Shown here piece by piece: positions 1 through 7,631 of a stretch of DNA of 64,000 nt (positions are counted from its first letter, which is position 1; the number at the start of each line of letters is the position of its first letter). The DNA is from Gemmatimonadota bacterium (GTDB lineage Bacteria; Gemmatimonadota; Gemmatimonadetes; Gemmatimonadales; GWC2-71-9): NCBI GenBank assembly GCA_003221035.1, contig QHUB01000009.1:1-64000 (forward strand), read 5' to 3'. The position numbers were made by a program, and so were the translations under genes. The notes under the pieces were generated by a model, which was not told the origin of the DNA, did not search any database, and saw only the letters and a program-made list of their open reading frames with translations.

Positions 1-467
1 AACAGTTGTGTGTACTTGAGCGTGATCTTGCGAGTCTCACCGGGCGCGATCGGGAACACGCGCGCGCGAATCAGTCCCTGGCCCGCCAGCTCGATCAATG
101 CGGGATCGCGCTTCTGGCGCACGATGGCTTCGTAGATCGAGCGCGCCTGCGTCGCATCCATCGCTTCGCCGCGCAGCTCCTGATCGCCCTGCCAGAGGGA
201 ATAGCTCGAAAAGACCGCCTCTCCCGGCAGGGGAAAGTGATACATCCCCTCGCCGAGCGTGGGACCGTTGTTGCGGAACCACTCTTCCACGGTCACCCGC
301 GCCACCCGTCCGCTGATGCTGACCTGCACGGCGCTGCGGAGTCGCTCGACTGGTCCGGTGGGGTTGTGCGGGACGGGCCGAACTGGATCGATCCAGCCTT
401 GGGCATTGAGTACGGACGCACAGGTGCCCAGGAGGGCGGCCACTCCCAGCATACGAAGGGACTGCAT
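1..467 (-). CDS. VIT-domain secreted protein, 5' part only (C-terminus beyond left edge)
   Basis: The reading frame starts at an ATG at 467 (minus strand) with a GGAG ribosome site about 7 bases upstream and stays open to the left edge, giving 155 residues. The first ~22 residues (MQSLRMLGVAALLGTCASVL...) look like a signal peptide. From about residue 45 the protein matches a VIT (vault/inter-alpha-trypsin inhibitor) domain: alternating beta strands, 'VEEWFRNNGP', 'YHFPLPGEAVFSSYSL' and 'ARSIYEAIVRQKRDPALIE' are typical of that family. VIT proteins usually continue into a von Willebrand A domain, but this part lies outside the window. Exported and probably envelope-associated; exact role unknown. 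Confidence 0.85.
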   Translation of the reverse strand, partial: MQSLRMLGVAALLGTCASVLNAQGWIDPVRPVPHNPTGPVERLRSAVQVSISGRVARVTVEEWFRNNGPTLGEGMYHFPLPGEAVFSSYSLWQGDQELRGEAMDATQARSIYEAIVRQKRDPALIELAGQGLIRARVFPIAPGETRKITLKYTQL

Positions 468-535
468 TGTGAGCTCCGGTAAGGGATGCCATGAGAGACG
501 GGCATCCCCTAGAGGCTTGCACACCCGTGCCTAGG

Positions 536-1687
536 CTAGCCTACCGCACATTGGTTAGGGCCGGATTCCACGATCTCGGCATCCGCCTCAGACAGGGCGA
601 CTAGGCCGAGGTTTGCTTCCTTTATTGTGCGGTATGCGTCGGGGAACGGCATTACGTGCCCGGCAATCCAGCGCAGGAATTCGCGCTCCTCCTGGATCCT
701 CGCGACGGGATTTGTAGCGAGGATCACATCGAATCGGGAAGCCACCGCACGATCGGCGCGCCGCTCCGATTCGGACGCGTAGTGCGCGGGCAGCACGAGG
801 AGCTCGCCCGACCAGGTCTGTCGCACCCGCTCGAGGCTGCGCCACAGAAGCTTGGCCCACGATTCGGTTTGGCCCGCGAGGTCCGGCCGGCCGATCGATT
901 GCACAAACAGGAAATCGCCGGTGAGCGCGAGACCGTCGTCGGATACCAGCGAAATGCTGCCGAGCGTATGGCCTGGGACGTGCACGGCCCGAAGCGAGGC
1001 GCGCCCAAACGCGATTGTGTCGCCGTCGCTCAGGCGCTGGTATGCGAGTGTTCCGGGCGTCCGATCGTAGGGCGACACGGCGTCATCCGGATGAAGGAAG
1101 TAGGGCACTCCCCAATGCGCCGCCGCGGCTCGCGCGCCGCTCAGATAATCGGCATGGATGTGTGTGTCGACCACTGCCGCCGGTGTCGCGCGGAGCTCTT
1201 TGAGCAATGCGTCGTAGCGCTCCAGATGGCGGCCCGGATCGACCACCACGGCGTCGCCATCGCTCACGAGCACGTAACTCAGTGCCCCTTTTCCCACGCG
1301 ATCGAGCTGCACCACGTGCGCCAAGGAGGGTGTGGGCGACAGGTGCCGCGCCACGTACACCGTTTCCCACGCGGCCATCCCGCCGATGACCGAGTAGGCC
1401 TCGTAGCCGCGCTCGCGCAGGAACGCCGTCGCCTTCTTGCTGGAGTTGCCATGACCGCAAATGACGGCGATCGGCCGGGCGCGATCGAGATGGAGGTCGC
1501 CGACATCCGGCGCGGCAAAAAGCCTCGAGTTCGGGTGCGCATGGAAGTCGAGCTCAGCCCCGAATTCGATGCGGCCACGTTCGACCTTGTCGGGCGCACG
1601 AACATCCAATACCTGGAGCGCCTCGCCGCGATCCAGGCGCTCGGCAAGCTCCTGCGGAGGAATCTGGGGCAGGGACGAATCCGCCAT
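536..1687 (-). CDS. Rhodanese + metallo-beta-lactamase (persulfide dioxygenase-like) fusion
   Basis: 383 residues from ATG 1687; an in-frame TTG at 1723 is a less likely start because it lies in the terminator of the upstream gene. Residues ~8-115 form a rhodanese domain with the active-site loop C78-G-H-G-N-S-S. Residues ~120-380 form a metallo-beta-lactamase fold of the ETHE1/persulfide-dioxygenase type: THIHADY (H176, H178, D180), H240 in 'VHVPGHTLGS' and D258 in 'LTGDFLF' are the expected iron ligands. The usual second His of THxHADH is Tyr181. Family members oxidise glutathione persulfide to sulfite, and rhodanese moves sulfane sulfur, so cytoplasmic sulfide detoxification is likely. The order rhodanese-then-dioxygenase is the reverse of the common fusion. 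Confidence 0.85.
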   Translation of the reverse strand: MADSSLPQIPPQELAERLDRGEALQVLDVRAPDKVERGRIEFGAELDFHAHPNSRLFAAPDVGDLHLDRARPIAVICGHGNSSKKATAFLRERGYEAYSVIGGMAAWETVYVARHLSPTPSLAHVVQLDRVGKGALSYVLVSDGDAVVVDPGRHLERYDALLKELRATPAAVVDTHIHADYLSGARAAAAHWGVPYFLHPDDAVSPYDRTPGTLAYQRLSDGDTIAFGRASLRAVHVPGHTLGSISLVSDDGLALTGDFLFVQSIGRPDLAGQTESWAKLLWRSLERVRQTWSGELLVLPAHYASESERRADRAVASRFDVILATNPVARIQEEREFLRWIAGHVMPFPDAYRTIKEANLGLVALSEADAEIVESGPNQCAVG

Positions 1688-1713
1688 CGCGGGTAGTGTC
1701 GTCGCGCTCAGGT

Positions 1714-1745
1714 AAAAACGCAACGGCCCCCATCACCTGAGGGCC
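1714..1745 (-). terminator. Probable intrinsic terminator of the beta-barrel gene
   Basis: On the minus strand a 7-bp GC stem (1739-1745 with 1725-1731, one G-T pair) is followed after six bases by five T residues (1714-1718). It lies 25 bases past the stop of the gene that ends at 1770. Confidence 0.5.
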
Positions 1746-1769
1746 GCGCGTCAGGAATCCTGCCTGCGG

Positions 1770-2888
1770 TTACTTGACGGGTAACGTGAGTCCAAACATC
1801 AGGCCGAACGTATTTGTCGGTGGCAGGCCGTACGTCGAGTTGTCGGGGAACATCGTGTAGTTCGCTTCGACGCGGCCGCCGACGTCGTGGGTAAGCGGGA
1901 ATCGATAGCCCGAGGCCAGATTCAGACCGGTGCGTGTTGCCGCGTCGACGCCCGTGCTCTTGATGTAGTTGAGATTCCCGCCCAGCGCCCCGTACCAGCC
2001 GCCGTGGACGGCCAGGTCGAGACGGAGCGAGAAATTGCCGGAGAAGTCCGTCTGTCCACCAGACTGGAAGCGGTGGATATCGACCGCCGGCTCGAGCGCG
2101 ACCGTGTTGCCGATGGGGAATACGGCGAATACGGTCGGCGGCAGCGTGATCGCGCGTAGCTGGCCGGCGCCGGCTCCGAAGACATTCCCGAGCCCGCCAC
2201 CGTAGCCGGGTACGGCCATCGCGGTCACGGACCCAACTCCGATCAAGTGCACGTCGGCATAACCGCCGGAGATACCGATGTGCGTCGTCCACTGGCGGCC
2301 CCCGCCAGGCGCATGCGCAGCGGAGCTGCGCGCGGTGCGGCCGTGGCTCGTCACTTTCGATACGCCGAACAACACCGAATACACGTCGACCGGCCCAGCA
2401 TTCTCGGCCTTGCCGAACAACGCCACGCGACCCTCGAACCGCGCGTTCAGGCCCGCGGTGAGCGCAAAACGGTACCCGAGCCCGCCCTGGACGCCGAGCT
2501 GTGTTTCGTTGGCCAACCCATTGTTGTAGGCGAGCGAACCACCGGCGGCTGCGTACGCGTGTTTCGTCAAGGCATAATCACCGCGCACGCCGACGCTCAG
2601 GAGTGTGACCGTCGCGCCGGACGAGAACTGCGAGGCCGCAAAGTCCGTCTCGACGGCGAGCTTGTTCTTCCAGGGGATGATTGCATAGAGTCCCGCCGCG
2701 GAAGGAAGCGCGTTTCCGAGATTGAACCCCGGAAAGCTGATGGCATCCGTCGGATCGCTGGCGCTGCCGGCATCGACGAGCCGGTTAAACCCGCCCTGAA
2801 AACCAAACTCGGTCTGCCAGGCCTTTTGCGCCTGTCCATGCGTCGCCACACCGGCAAGCAGCGCGAGCAAGAGGAAGGTTGTGCGCAC
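1770..2888 (-). CDS. Outer-membrane beta-barrel-like protein with internal duplication
   Basis: 372 residues. Start chosen at GTG 2888 because a GGAGG box sits just upstream and it gives a clean signal peptide (VRTTFLLLALLAGVATHGQA, cleavage after AQA); frames further upstream lack one. The mature chain alternates hydrophobic and polar residues, is Gly/Asn/aromatic-rich, and ends in 'FGLTLPVK', as in beta-barrels. Two halves of about 165 residues resemble each other: 'WQTEFGFQGGF...VYSVLFGVSK' and 'WTTHIGISGGY...NTFGLMFGLTL', suggesting a duplicated eight-strand unit. Function unknown; it might be a porin-like or structural barrel. Monocistronic, with its own promoter-like region and terminator. 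Confidence 0.7.
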   Translation of the reverse strand: MRTTFLLLALLAGVATHGQAQKAWQTEFGFQGGFNRLVDAGSASDPTDAISFPGFNLGNALPSAAGLYAIIPWKNKLAVETDFAASQFSSGATVTLLSVGVRGDYALTKHAYAAAGGSLAYNNGLANETQLGVQGGLGYRFALTAGLNARFEGRVALFGKAENAGPVDVYSVLFGVSKVTSHGRTARSSAAHAPGGGRQWTTHIGISGGYADVHLIGVGSVTAMAVPGYGGGLGNVFGAGAGQLRAITLPPTVFAVFPIGNTVALEPAVDIHRFQSGGQTDFSGNFSLRLDLAVHGGWYGALGGNLNYIKSTGVDAATRTGLNLASGYRFPLTHDVGGRVEANYTMFPDNSTYGLPPTNTFGLMFGLTLPVK

Positions 2889-2928
2889 GGGACCTCCAGA
2901 GAAAGAAGCGGCGGCAAAAAGGCGCCCC

Positions 2929-2956
2929 AATATTGGAGTTACGAGTAGAAACGCAA
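2929..2956 (-). promoter_or_regulatory. Candidate promoter for the beta-barrel gene
   Basis: Read on the minus strand: TTGCGT (2956-2951), 16-base spacer, AATATT (2934-2929), about 40 bases upstream of the GTG start. Both hexamers match the sigma-70 consensus only partly. Confidence 0.35.
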
Positions 2957-3010
2957 TGGTGTTAGCCGGGCCTGCACCTTTGGAGGACTCCCGTTTTGTT
3001 GTCCCGCCTC

Positions 3011-3038
3011 TATATTCCCGGCTCGTGAAACAGTTCAC
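3011..3038 (+). promoter_or_regulatory. Possible -10 box and operator-like inverted repeat upstream of the cupredoxin gene
   Basis: TATATT at 3011-3016 is followed by a perfect 5-bp inverted repeat GTGAA-ACAG-TTCAC (3025-3038) near the expected transcription start. No good -35 box is visible, so this is only a suggestion. Confidence 0.25.
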
Positions 3039-3108
3039 AAGCGACACTAACCGCGACACCAGTACGCCGTACCCAGGCCACCAAGCTCACGTCCGGAGGA
3101 TTCCCGCA

Positions 3109-3582
3109 ATGCGATTCGCTTTGCTCACGACCGTCGTCGCCATTGGCGCACTCGCCTGTGGAAAGAAGGGCGGCGATCAGACCCAGACCCAGGCGGCGCC
3201 GAACGCGCCCCCCGCAGCGGCGCCGTCCGCCGCGACGACGAGCGGTCCCGTTGTTGAAGTGAAGATGACCGGTAACGGCAGCACGAAGGCCGCATTCGAG
3301 CCAAACTCCATTACGATCCCTGCGGGCGCGACGGTCCGCTTCATCGATGTTTCCGGTGGACCGCACAACATCACGTTCTGGCCCGACTCCGTTCCGTCAG
3401 GCGGTGCGGCGGCACTCCAGGCGGGCATGAAGAACACGGTCGACAATCTCTCAGGTCCGTTCCTGACGCAGCCGAACGAGACCTACGAGGTGTCGTTCGC
3501 AAATGCCCCCAAGGGGACGTACAAGGGCTACTGCACGCCGCATCTCACCCTCGGCATGAAGATCGCGATCAAGGTGCAGTAG
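3109..3582 (+). CDS. Blue-copper (cupredoxin) lipoprotein
   Basis: 157 residues from ATG 3109, preceded by GGAGG. The N-terminus MRFALLTTVVAIGALAC is a lipoprotein signal with the acceptor Cys17, followed by an Ala/Pro/Gln-rich linker (residues 18-47). Residues ~48-157 form a plastocyanin/azurin-type domain with the full type-1 copper ligand set: H86 in 'GGPHNITFW', C142 in 'GYCTPH', H145 and M150 in 'LTLGM'. It probably carries electrons at the periplasmic face of a membrane, or binds copper there. It stands alone between a divergent barrel gene and a strong terminator, so its redox partner is not evident. Confidence 0.9.
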   Translation: MRFALLTTVVAIGALACGKKGGDQTQTQAAPNAPPAAAPSAATTSGPVVEVKMTGNGSTKAAFEPNSITIPAGATVRFIDVSGGPHNITFWPDSVPSGGAAALQAGMKNTVDNLSGPFLTQPNETYEVSFANAPKGTYKGYCTPHLTLGMKIAIKVQ

Positions 3583-3603
3583 TGATTTTTGGCGAGAAAT
3601 CGG

Positions 3604-3636
3604 GCGGCCCCGGCGGATGCCGGGGCCGCTTTCTTG
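3604..3636 (+). terminator. Strong intrinsic terminator after the cupredoxin gene
   Basis: Perfect 11-bp stem GCGGCCCCGGC / GCCGGGGCCGC (3604-3614 with 3619-3629), four-base loop GGAT, then TTTCTT. It begins 22 bases after the stop codon. Confidence 0.9.
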
Positions 3637-3655
3637 TCGTAGATTCGGGCGAAGC

Positions 3656-4210
3656 ATGAACGCGACGCGTGAAACGCTCGCCACCCGCCTTCGTACGGGA
3701 CCGCTGTCCCCGCGGGAAGCCACGCAGATCTGCCGCGCCCTGCTGTCGGCGATCGAGGCCGCGCATGCGCGCGGCGTGGCGCACGGGGCGATCTCACCGC
3801 AAACGATCGTCCTGGAGCAGGGACGGGCGGTTCTCGCCGCGGACGGCGCTCCGCAGGCGACCGACGCCCTGGCGGCTGATCTCTACGCGGTCGCCACCGT
3901 TCTCTACGAGGCGGTGAGCGGCCGGCCGTGGTCGGCGGGAACCGCTCCGGCTGCGGCAGACTGGTCGGGCGTGCCGCGGCAGCTGCAGCGCGTGCTCCGT
4001 CGCGCACTGAGTCCGGCGCCGGAAAAGCGCTGGCAAGATGCTGCAGCCTTTCAGCGCGCCCTCTGGGTCCCGCGACCGCAACATCCCATCTGGCCGGCCC
4101 TGGTCGTGATTCTCATCGCTGCGGCGATCATCGCGATGGCCGCGTTCTGCAAGCCGCTCGGACTCTGCTGGGAACGGACCGAAACGCCTGCGCCGAGCGG
4201 GACGCGATGA
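3656..4210 (+). CDS. Membrane-anchored pseudokinase fragment (protein kinase C-lobe only)
   Basis: 184 residues from ATG 3656. The sequence resembles the second half of a Hanks-type Ser/Thr kinase: helix-E-like 'RALLSAIEAAHARGVAHG', a catalytic-loop remnant HGAISPQTIVL (residues 43-53, where HRDLKPxNIL is expected), helix-F-like 'DLYAVATVLYEAVSGRPW' (75-92) and the helix-I pattern 'RALSPAPEKRWQDAAAFQRAL'. The whole N-lobe with the ATP-binding lysine, the catalytic Asp and the DFG motif are absent, so kinase activity is not expected. A transmembrane helix follows (about 146-165) with a short basic/acidic tail. Its stop overlaps the next start (ATGA), so it is translated with the phosphodiesterase and may anchor or regulate it. 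The origin, decay of a kinase or a dedicated scaffold, is unknown. Confidence 0.65.
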   Translation: MNATRETLATRLRTGPLSPREATQICRALLSAIEAAHARGVAHGAISPQTIVLEQGRAVLAADGAPQATDALAADLYAVATVLYEAVSGRPWSAGTAPAAADWSGVPRQLQRVLRRALSPAPEKRWQDAAAFQRALWVPRPQHPIWPALVVILIAAAIIAMAAFCKPLGLCWERTETPAPSGTR

Positions 4211-5640
4211 GGGCGGCACTGGTTCTGATCGATGGCGCGCGCGTCGATGTGTTGCGCGACCTCTTGAACCGTGGTGATCTGCCGAATCTGGCGCGCTGGG
4301 TGATCGAGCCGGGCGGACTGACGACCGGAACGACCGTGTTCCCCTCGACGACCGGCGTGGCGTACATCCCGTTCCTGTTCGGACGCTACCCGGGAAGCGT
4401 GGGAGTCCCGGGGATCCGTTGGCTCGATCGTCGGCGCGCGGCGCAGGGGAGCGGCTGGCGCGAACAATGGCGCGCGGCCCGTAGCTACTGCGGCGCGCAG
4501 GGATCGTGGCTGAACAGCGATGTCTCACCGGCGGCTCCGTCGCTATTCGATCTCGTTCCGGAAAGCATTGCCATTTGCACGCCGCTCACGCGCGGTCTCG
4601 GGCCCGGAGCCAACCGCATCGCAACGCGACGCGCCATTCTCGGCTCGGCGGCGCATTATCTTGGCACCTACGAGGCGCTCGATCGGGCCGTGGCGCGCGC
4701 CTGGGTCGCTGCCGCCAACGAGCCGTGGCGTTTCCTCTTGGTGGTATTTCCGGGAATCGATGGCATCGCGCATCTTACGGATCCGTTCCACCCGCGCGTC
4801 CTCGAGAGCTATCGGTTGGTCGACCGCGCGTTCGGGGGTTTTGTCTCGCGCGTCCGTCGCACGGGGGGCGAGCTGCCGGCGATGTTCGTCGTTTCGGATC
4901 ATGGGATGACGCAGATGCGCGAGCACCATGATGTCGCGGAGCTCCTCGAGCAGCGAGGCGTGCGCACGCTTCGTCATCCGGTCCATGTCTGGCGCCGCGG
5001 TGCCGCAGCGGCCGCGATGGTGTCGGGCAACGCGAGCGTGCAGCTGTATTTCGAGCCGCGGTCCGGTAGGGGAACCCCTCTGGAGGAATCGAACCTCCCG
5101 CAGTCCATTGTAGACGAGCTCGTGGCGATGCCGTCGGTGCGGTTGGCCGCATATCGCGCGGACGACGAGGGCGTCGTCATCCGAACCAGAGAGGGTCGAG
5201 CGCTGTTGACGGACGCCGAGGGGTTAGTCCGCTACCAACCCGAGAATGGCGACCCGCTCGGACTCGGCGGGTACATAGAACGCGACGATCGTGAGCTGCT
5301 CGCACTCACCAGGGAGACGGACGTGCCGGATGCCCCGCGACAATTGCTGCAGCTCTTTCAAACGGCGAGAAGTGGAGACGTCGTCCTGGCGGCCGCGCCG
5401 GGCTTCGATTTCCGGGGACCCTGGGAAATCCCCGAGCATCGCGCCGGTCACGGGAGTCTGATCGCGGAACACATGGAGGTCCCGATTGCCACCAACGTGG
5501 CTCTTCCGGACTCGCCCATTCGTACAGTAGATCTGATGCCGACGGTGCTGGAGTGCCTCGACGTGCCCGTGCCGCCCGGTGTCGCACTCGATGGCACTGC
5601 ATTTTCCAAAACCGCTCACGCCGAACCACTGACTCGGTAA
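4207..5640 (+). CDS. Alkaline phosphatase superfamily / type I phosphodiesterase
   Basis: 477 residues. ATG 4207 overlaps the preceding stop by four bases. The N-terminus 'ALVLIDGARVD' carries the first metal-binding Asp (D9); 'TVFPSTTGVAYIPFLFGRYPG' carries the Thr/Ser nucleophile region; 'VFPGIDGIAHLTDP' supplies the next Asp/His pair; 'VVSDHGM' the Asp-His pair; and 'EHRAGHGSL' the last His. This set defines the nucleotide pyrophosphatase/phosphodiesterase branch of the alkaline phosphatase fold. No signal peptide is visible, so a cytoplasmic or peripheral location is likely unless the pseudokinase recruits it to the membrane. Substrate unknown. Confidence 0.85.
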   Translation: MRAALVLIDGARVDVLRDLLNRGDLPNLARWVIEPGGLTTGTTVFPSTTGVAYIPFLFGRYPGSVGVPGIRWLDRRRAAQGSGWREQWRAARSYCGAQGSWLNSDVSPAAPSLFDLVPESIAICTPLTRGLGPGANRIATRRAILGSAAHYLGTYEALDRAVARAWVAAANEPWRFLLVVFPGIDGIAHLTDPFHPRVLESYRLVDRAFGGFVSRVRRTGGELPAMFVVSDHGMTQMREHHDVAELLEQRGVRTLRHPVHVWRRGAAAAAMVSGNASVQLYFEPRSGRGTPLEESNLPQSIVDELVAMPSVRLAAYRADDEGVVIRTREGRALLTDAEGLVRYQPENGDPLGLGGYIERDDRELLALTRETDVPDAPRQLLQLFQTARSGDVVLAAAPGFDFRGPWEIPEHRAGHGSLIAEHMEVPIATNVALPDSPIRTVDLMPTVLECLDVPVPPGVALDGTAFSKTAHAEPLTR

Positions 5641-5652
5641 GGGGATTCCTCG

Positions 5653-6726
5653 ATGCCCTCACGTATGCTCGTGATCGTCGCCGCGCTCCGCCTGGCGGCT
5701 GCGGTGTACCCCGCCAGAGCCGTTCCCGTCGCCGGTGTCGTTTCGCCGCGCGACTGGAGCGACCTCGAGCGCACGACCATCACCAAGAGCCCAGCCGGCA
5801 ATGAGCTGATCATGGAGTTGCCGGCGGTGGATCTCCCAGCCGGCACCATGGTGGACCAGGCCGCCTCGGTCGGTGAGTTTCCGCTGAACGGTTCGCTCTA
5901 CGCCTTCCACGCGGAAATCGTGGACGAACATGGTCGGCGGCTGTCGAACGATTTGCTGCATCACATGAACGTGATGGATCCCTCGGAGCGCGAGCTGTTT
6001 TTGCCCATCTCGCGGCGTCTGCTTGCCTCGGGCAAGGAGACGGGGGAGATCCGGTTTCCCTGGTTGCTGTTCGGCGCGCGGGTCCGCGCGGGCGAGCGCA
6101 TCCTCGCCAATGCGATGCTGCACAATCCGACCGACGTGAGTTATCACGGCGTGAAAGTTCGGCTCGTCCTCAGCTACGTCCCCGACAACCGCCCCTGGCC
6201 GTTGTTCTCAGTGGTGCCCTGGCAGCTCGACGTCGCATTTCCGGTGGGTGACAAGACCTTCGATCTTCCTCCCGGTCGCAGCGAGCGCGCGTATGAAGGA
6301 AGCCCGGCGGTCCCGGGCAAGATCATCATGATTGGTGGACATGTGCACGACTACGCCACCACGATCGAGCTCTGGGATGCGACGACGGGCAAGCTGCTGT
6401 GGCATGGCGAGCCGGTCGCCCCCGCGCCGGGACAGCCCGCGGTCGTGCCGCCCGGCAGGATGTACAGCCTGACACGCATCGGTCTGTCGGTGATGCCAAC
6501 GCACCGCTATCGCGTGCGCGTGGTCTACAACAACACGTCCGGTCACGCGATTCCGGTTGGCGGCATGGGAGTCATCGGCGGGCTCTTCAGACCCGACAAG
6601 GATGCCGTCTGGCCGGCGACGAATCCTCAGGATACCCTGTATCAGAAAGATCTGCGCCACTTCATGGGACCGGTCGAGCAGGTGGCCGTGACGGTGCCAC
6701 TCGACCACATGCACATGGAGCACTAG
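5653..6726 (+). CDS. Secreted protein with PHM-like type II copper monooxygenase ligands
   Basis: 357 residues with a signal peptide (MPSRMLVIVAALRLAAAVYPARA). I do not recognise the family by overall sequence, but the histidines and methionine are spaced as in peptidylglycine monooxygenase: H103-H104-M105 ('LLHHMNV'), H157 ('AMLHNPTD'), H230-x-H232 ('GGHVHDY') and M305 ('VGGMGV'). In rat PHM the corresponding ligands are H107/H108/H172 and H242/H244/M314; the intervals H157-H230 (73) and H232-M305 (73) are close to 70 and 70. The C-terminus DHMHMEH is a further possible metal-binding tail. Likely a periplasmic or secreted copper protein, perhaps an ascorbate-type monooxygenase; substrate unknown. 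It begins 12 bases after the phosphodiesterase and ends convergent with the sphingolipid operon (stops overlap on CTAG). Confidence 0.6.
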   Translation: MPSRMLVIVAALRLAAAVYPARAVPVAGVVSPRDWSDLERTTITKSPAGNELIMELPAVDLPAGTMVDQAASVGEFPLNGSLYAFHAEIVDEHGRRLSNDLLHHMNVMDPSERELFLPISRRLLASGKETGEIRFPWLLFGARVRAGERILANAMLHNPTDVSYHGVKVRLVLSYVPDNRPWPLFSVVPWQLDVAFPVGDKTFDLPPGRSERAYEGSPAVPGKIIMIGGHVHDYATTIELWDATTGKLLWHGEPVAPAPGQPAVVPPGRMYSLTRIGLSVMPTHRYRVRVVYNNTSGHAIPVGGMGVIGGLFRPDKDAVWPATNPQDTLYQKDLRHFMGPVEQVAVTVPLDHMHMEH

Positions 6727-7631
6727 AGACTGCTGCGCGATTCCACTCCATAGTTGGCGACGGCGAGCGGCTCAGGCTCCGTCGCCTCGGCGGTCTGCAT
6801 GAGTCCCAGCATCAGTGCCGCCACCACCAGACCGGTCAGCGCGTCGATCGCGTAGTGGAACTGTCCGTACACCACGGACAGAATCAATCCAACCGTAAAC
6901 GGTACCAGCACGAGGCCGAGGGTCCGCCAATAGCGTAAGGCCATCCCCGTCGCGACGACGGATGCCGCCACGTGCGACGAGGGGAACGCCGCGCCCCACG
7001 AGTCCCCGCGATCCAGCAGCCAGGCGGCGAAGCGCGCCGGCCCAACCTGCGTGGCGGCGTTGTGGGCGCCGTCGAACGCATAGCGCGGCCCGGCGACCGG
7101 GAAAAAGAGGAATACGACGTAACAGAGATAGAACGTCGCCATGACGGCGAAGATCGTGTGCCGCGATGCATCGCGCCGGTTCGACATCCACAGCCCGAGC
7201 GGCGCCGCGTACAGGATGGGATAGTAGGCCAGATAACAGGAGTGCAGCGCCCACGACAGCACCACGTTGGGTGACTCACGAATCCATCGGTAGGAGATCT
7301 GGGAGCCGAAGACCCATGTCTCGAGCCGCTGGATCAGCAGATCGTTTTGGAACCCGGCGCTCAGTGTGAGGATGCCGATCTCGCCGTAGAGCGCGGGCAG
7401 CAGCAGCATCGGATACCAGTCGGCGACGAAGCGTCCTACGGGTCCGGATTCGCGCGCGCGGGGTGCGAGCAACACGAGGGCAACGAGGAGGGCGTGCGCG
7501 CTCAGCAGCCACGGCCACCCCGGAACGCCGTCGCCGCGAAACGCGAGCAGCAGGGCGCCCGTCGCGATGGCGACGTACGCGCCCGTGGCGATATCGATTC
7601 CCGTGAACCCGCGTCCCGTCTTCAGAGCCAT
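6723..7631 (-). CDS. PAP2-family inositolphosphotransferase-like membrane protein (possible inositol-phosphoceramide synthase)
   Basis: 302 residues from ATG 7631; last gene of the operon, overlapping the upstream gene by 10 bases. Several membrane helices are visible. The catalytic signature is that of the PAP2_3/Aur1 group: 'GPRY' (181-184), 'AFPSSHVAAS' with H220, and 'YGQFHYAIDALTG' with H259 and D263. Enzymes of this group transfer phosphoinositol from phosphatidylinositol to ceramide (fungal Aur1, bacterial IPC synthase). The ceramide-type genes just upstream make that role attractive here. Plain lipid-phosphatase activity is the main alternative. Confidence 0.75.
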   Translation of the reverse strand: MALKTGRGFTGIDIATGAYVAIATGALLLAFRGDGVPGWPWLLSAHALLVALVLLAPRARESGPVGRFVADWYPMLLLPALYGEIGILTLSAGFQNDLLIQRLETWVFGSQISYRWIRESPNVVLSWALHSCYLAYYPILYAAPLGLWMSNRRDASRHTIFAVMATFYLCYVVFLFFPVAGPRYAFDGAHNAATQVGPARFAAWLLDRGDSWGAAFPSSHVAASVVATGMALRYWRTLGLVLVPFTVGLILSVVYGQFHYAIDALTGLVVAALMLGLMQTAEATEPEPLAVANYGVESRSSL

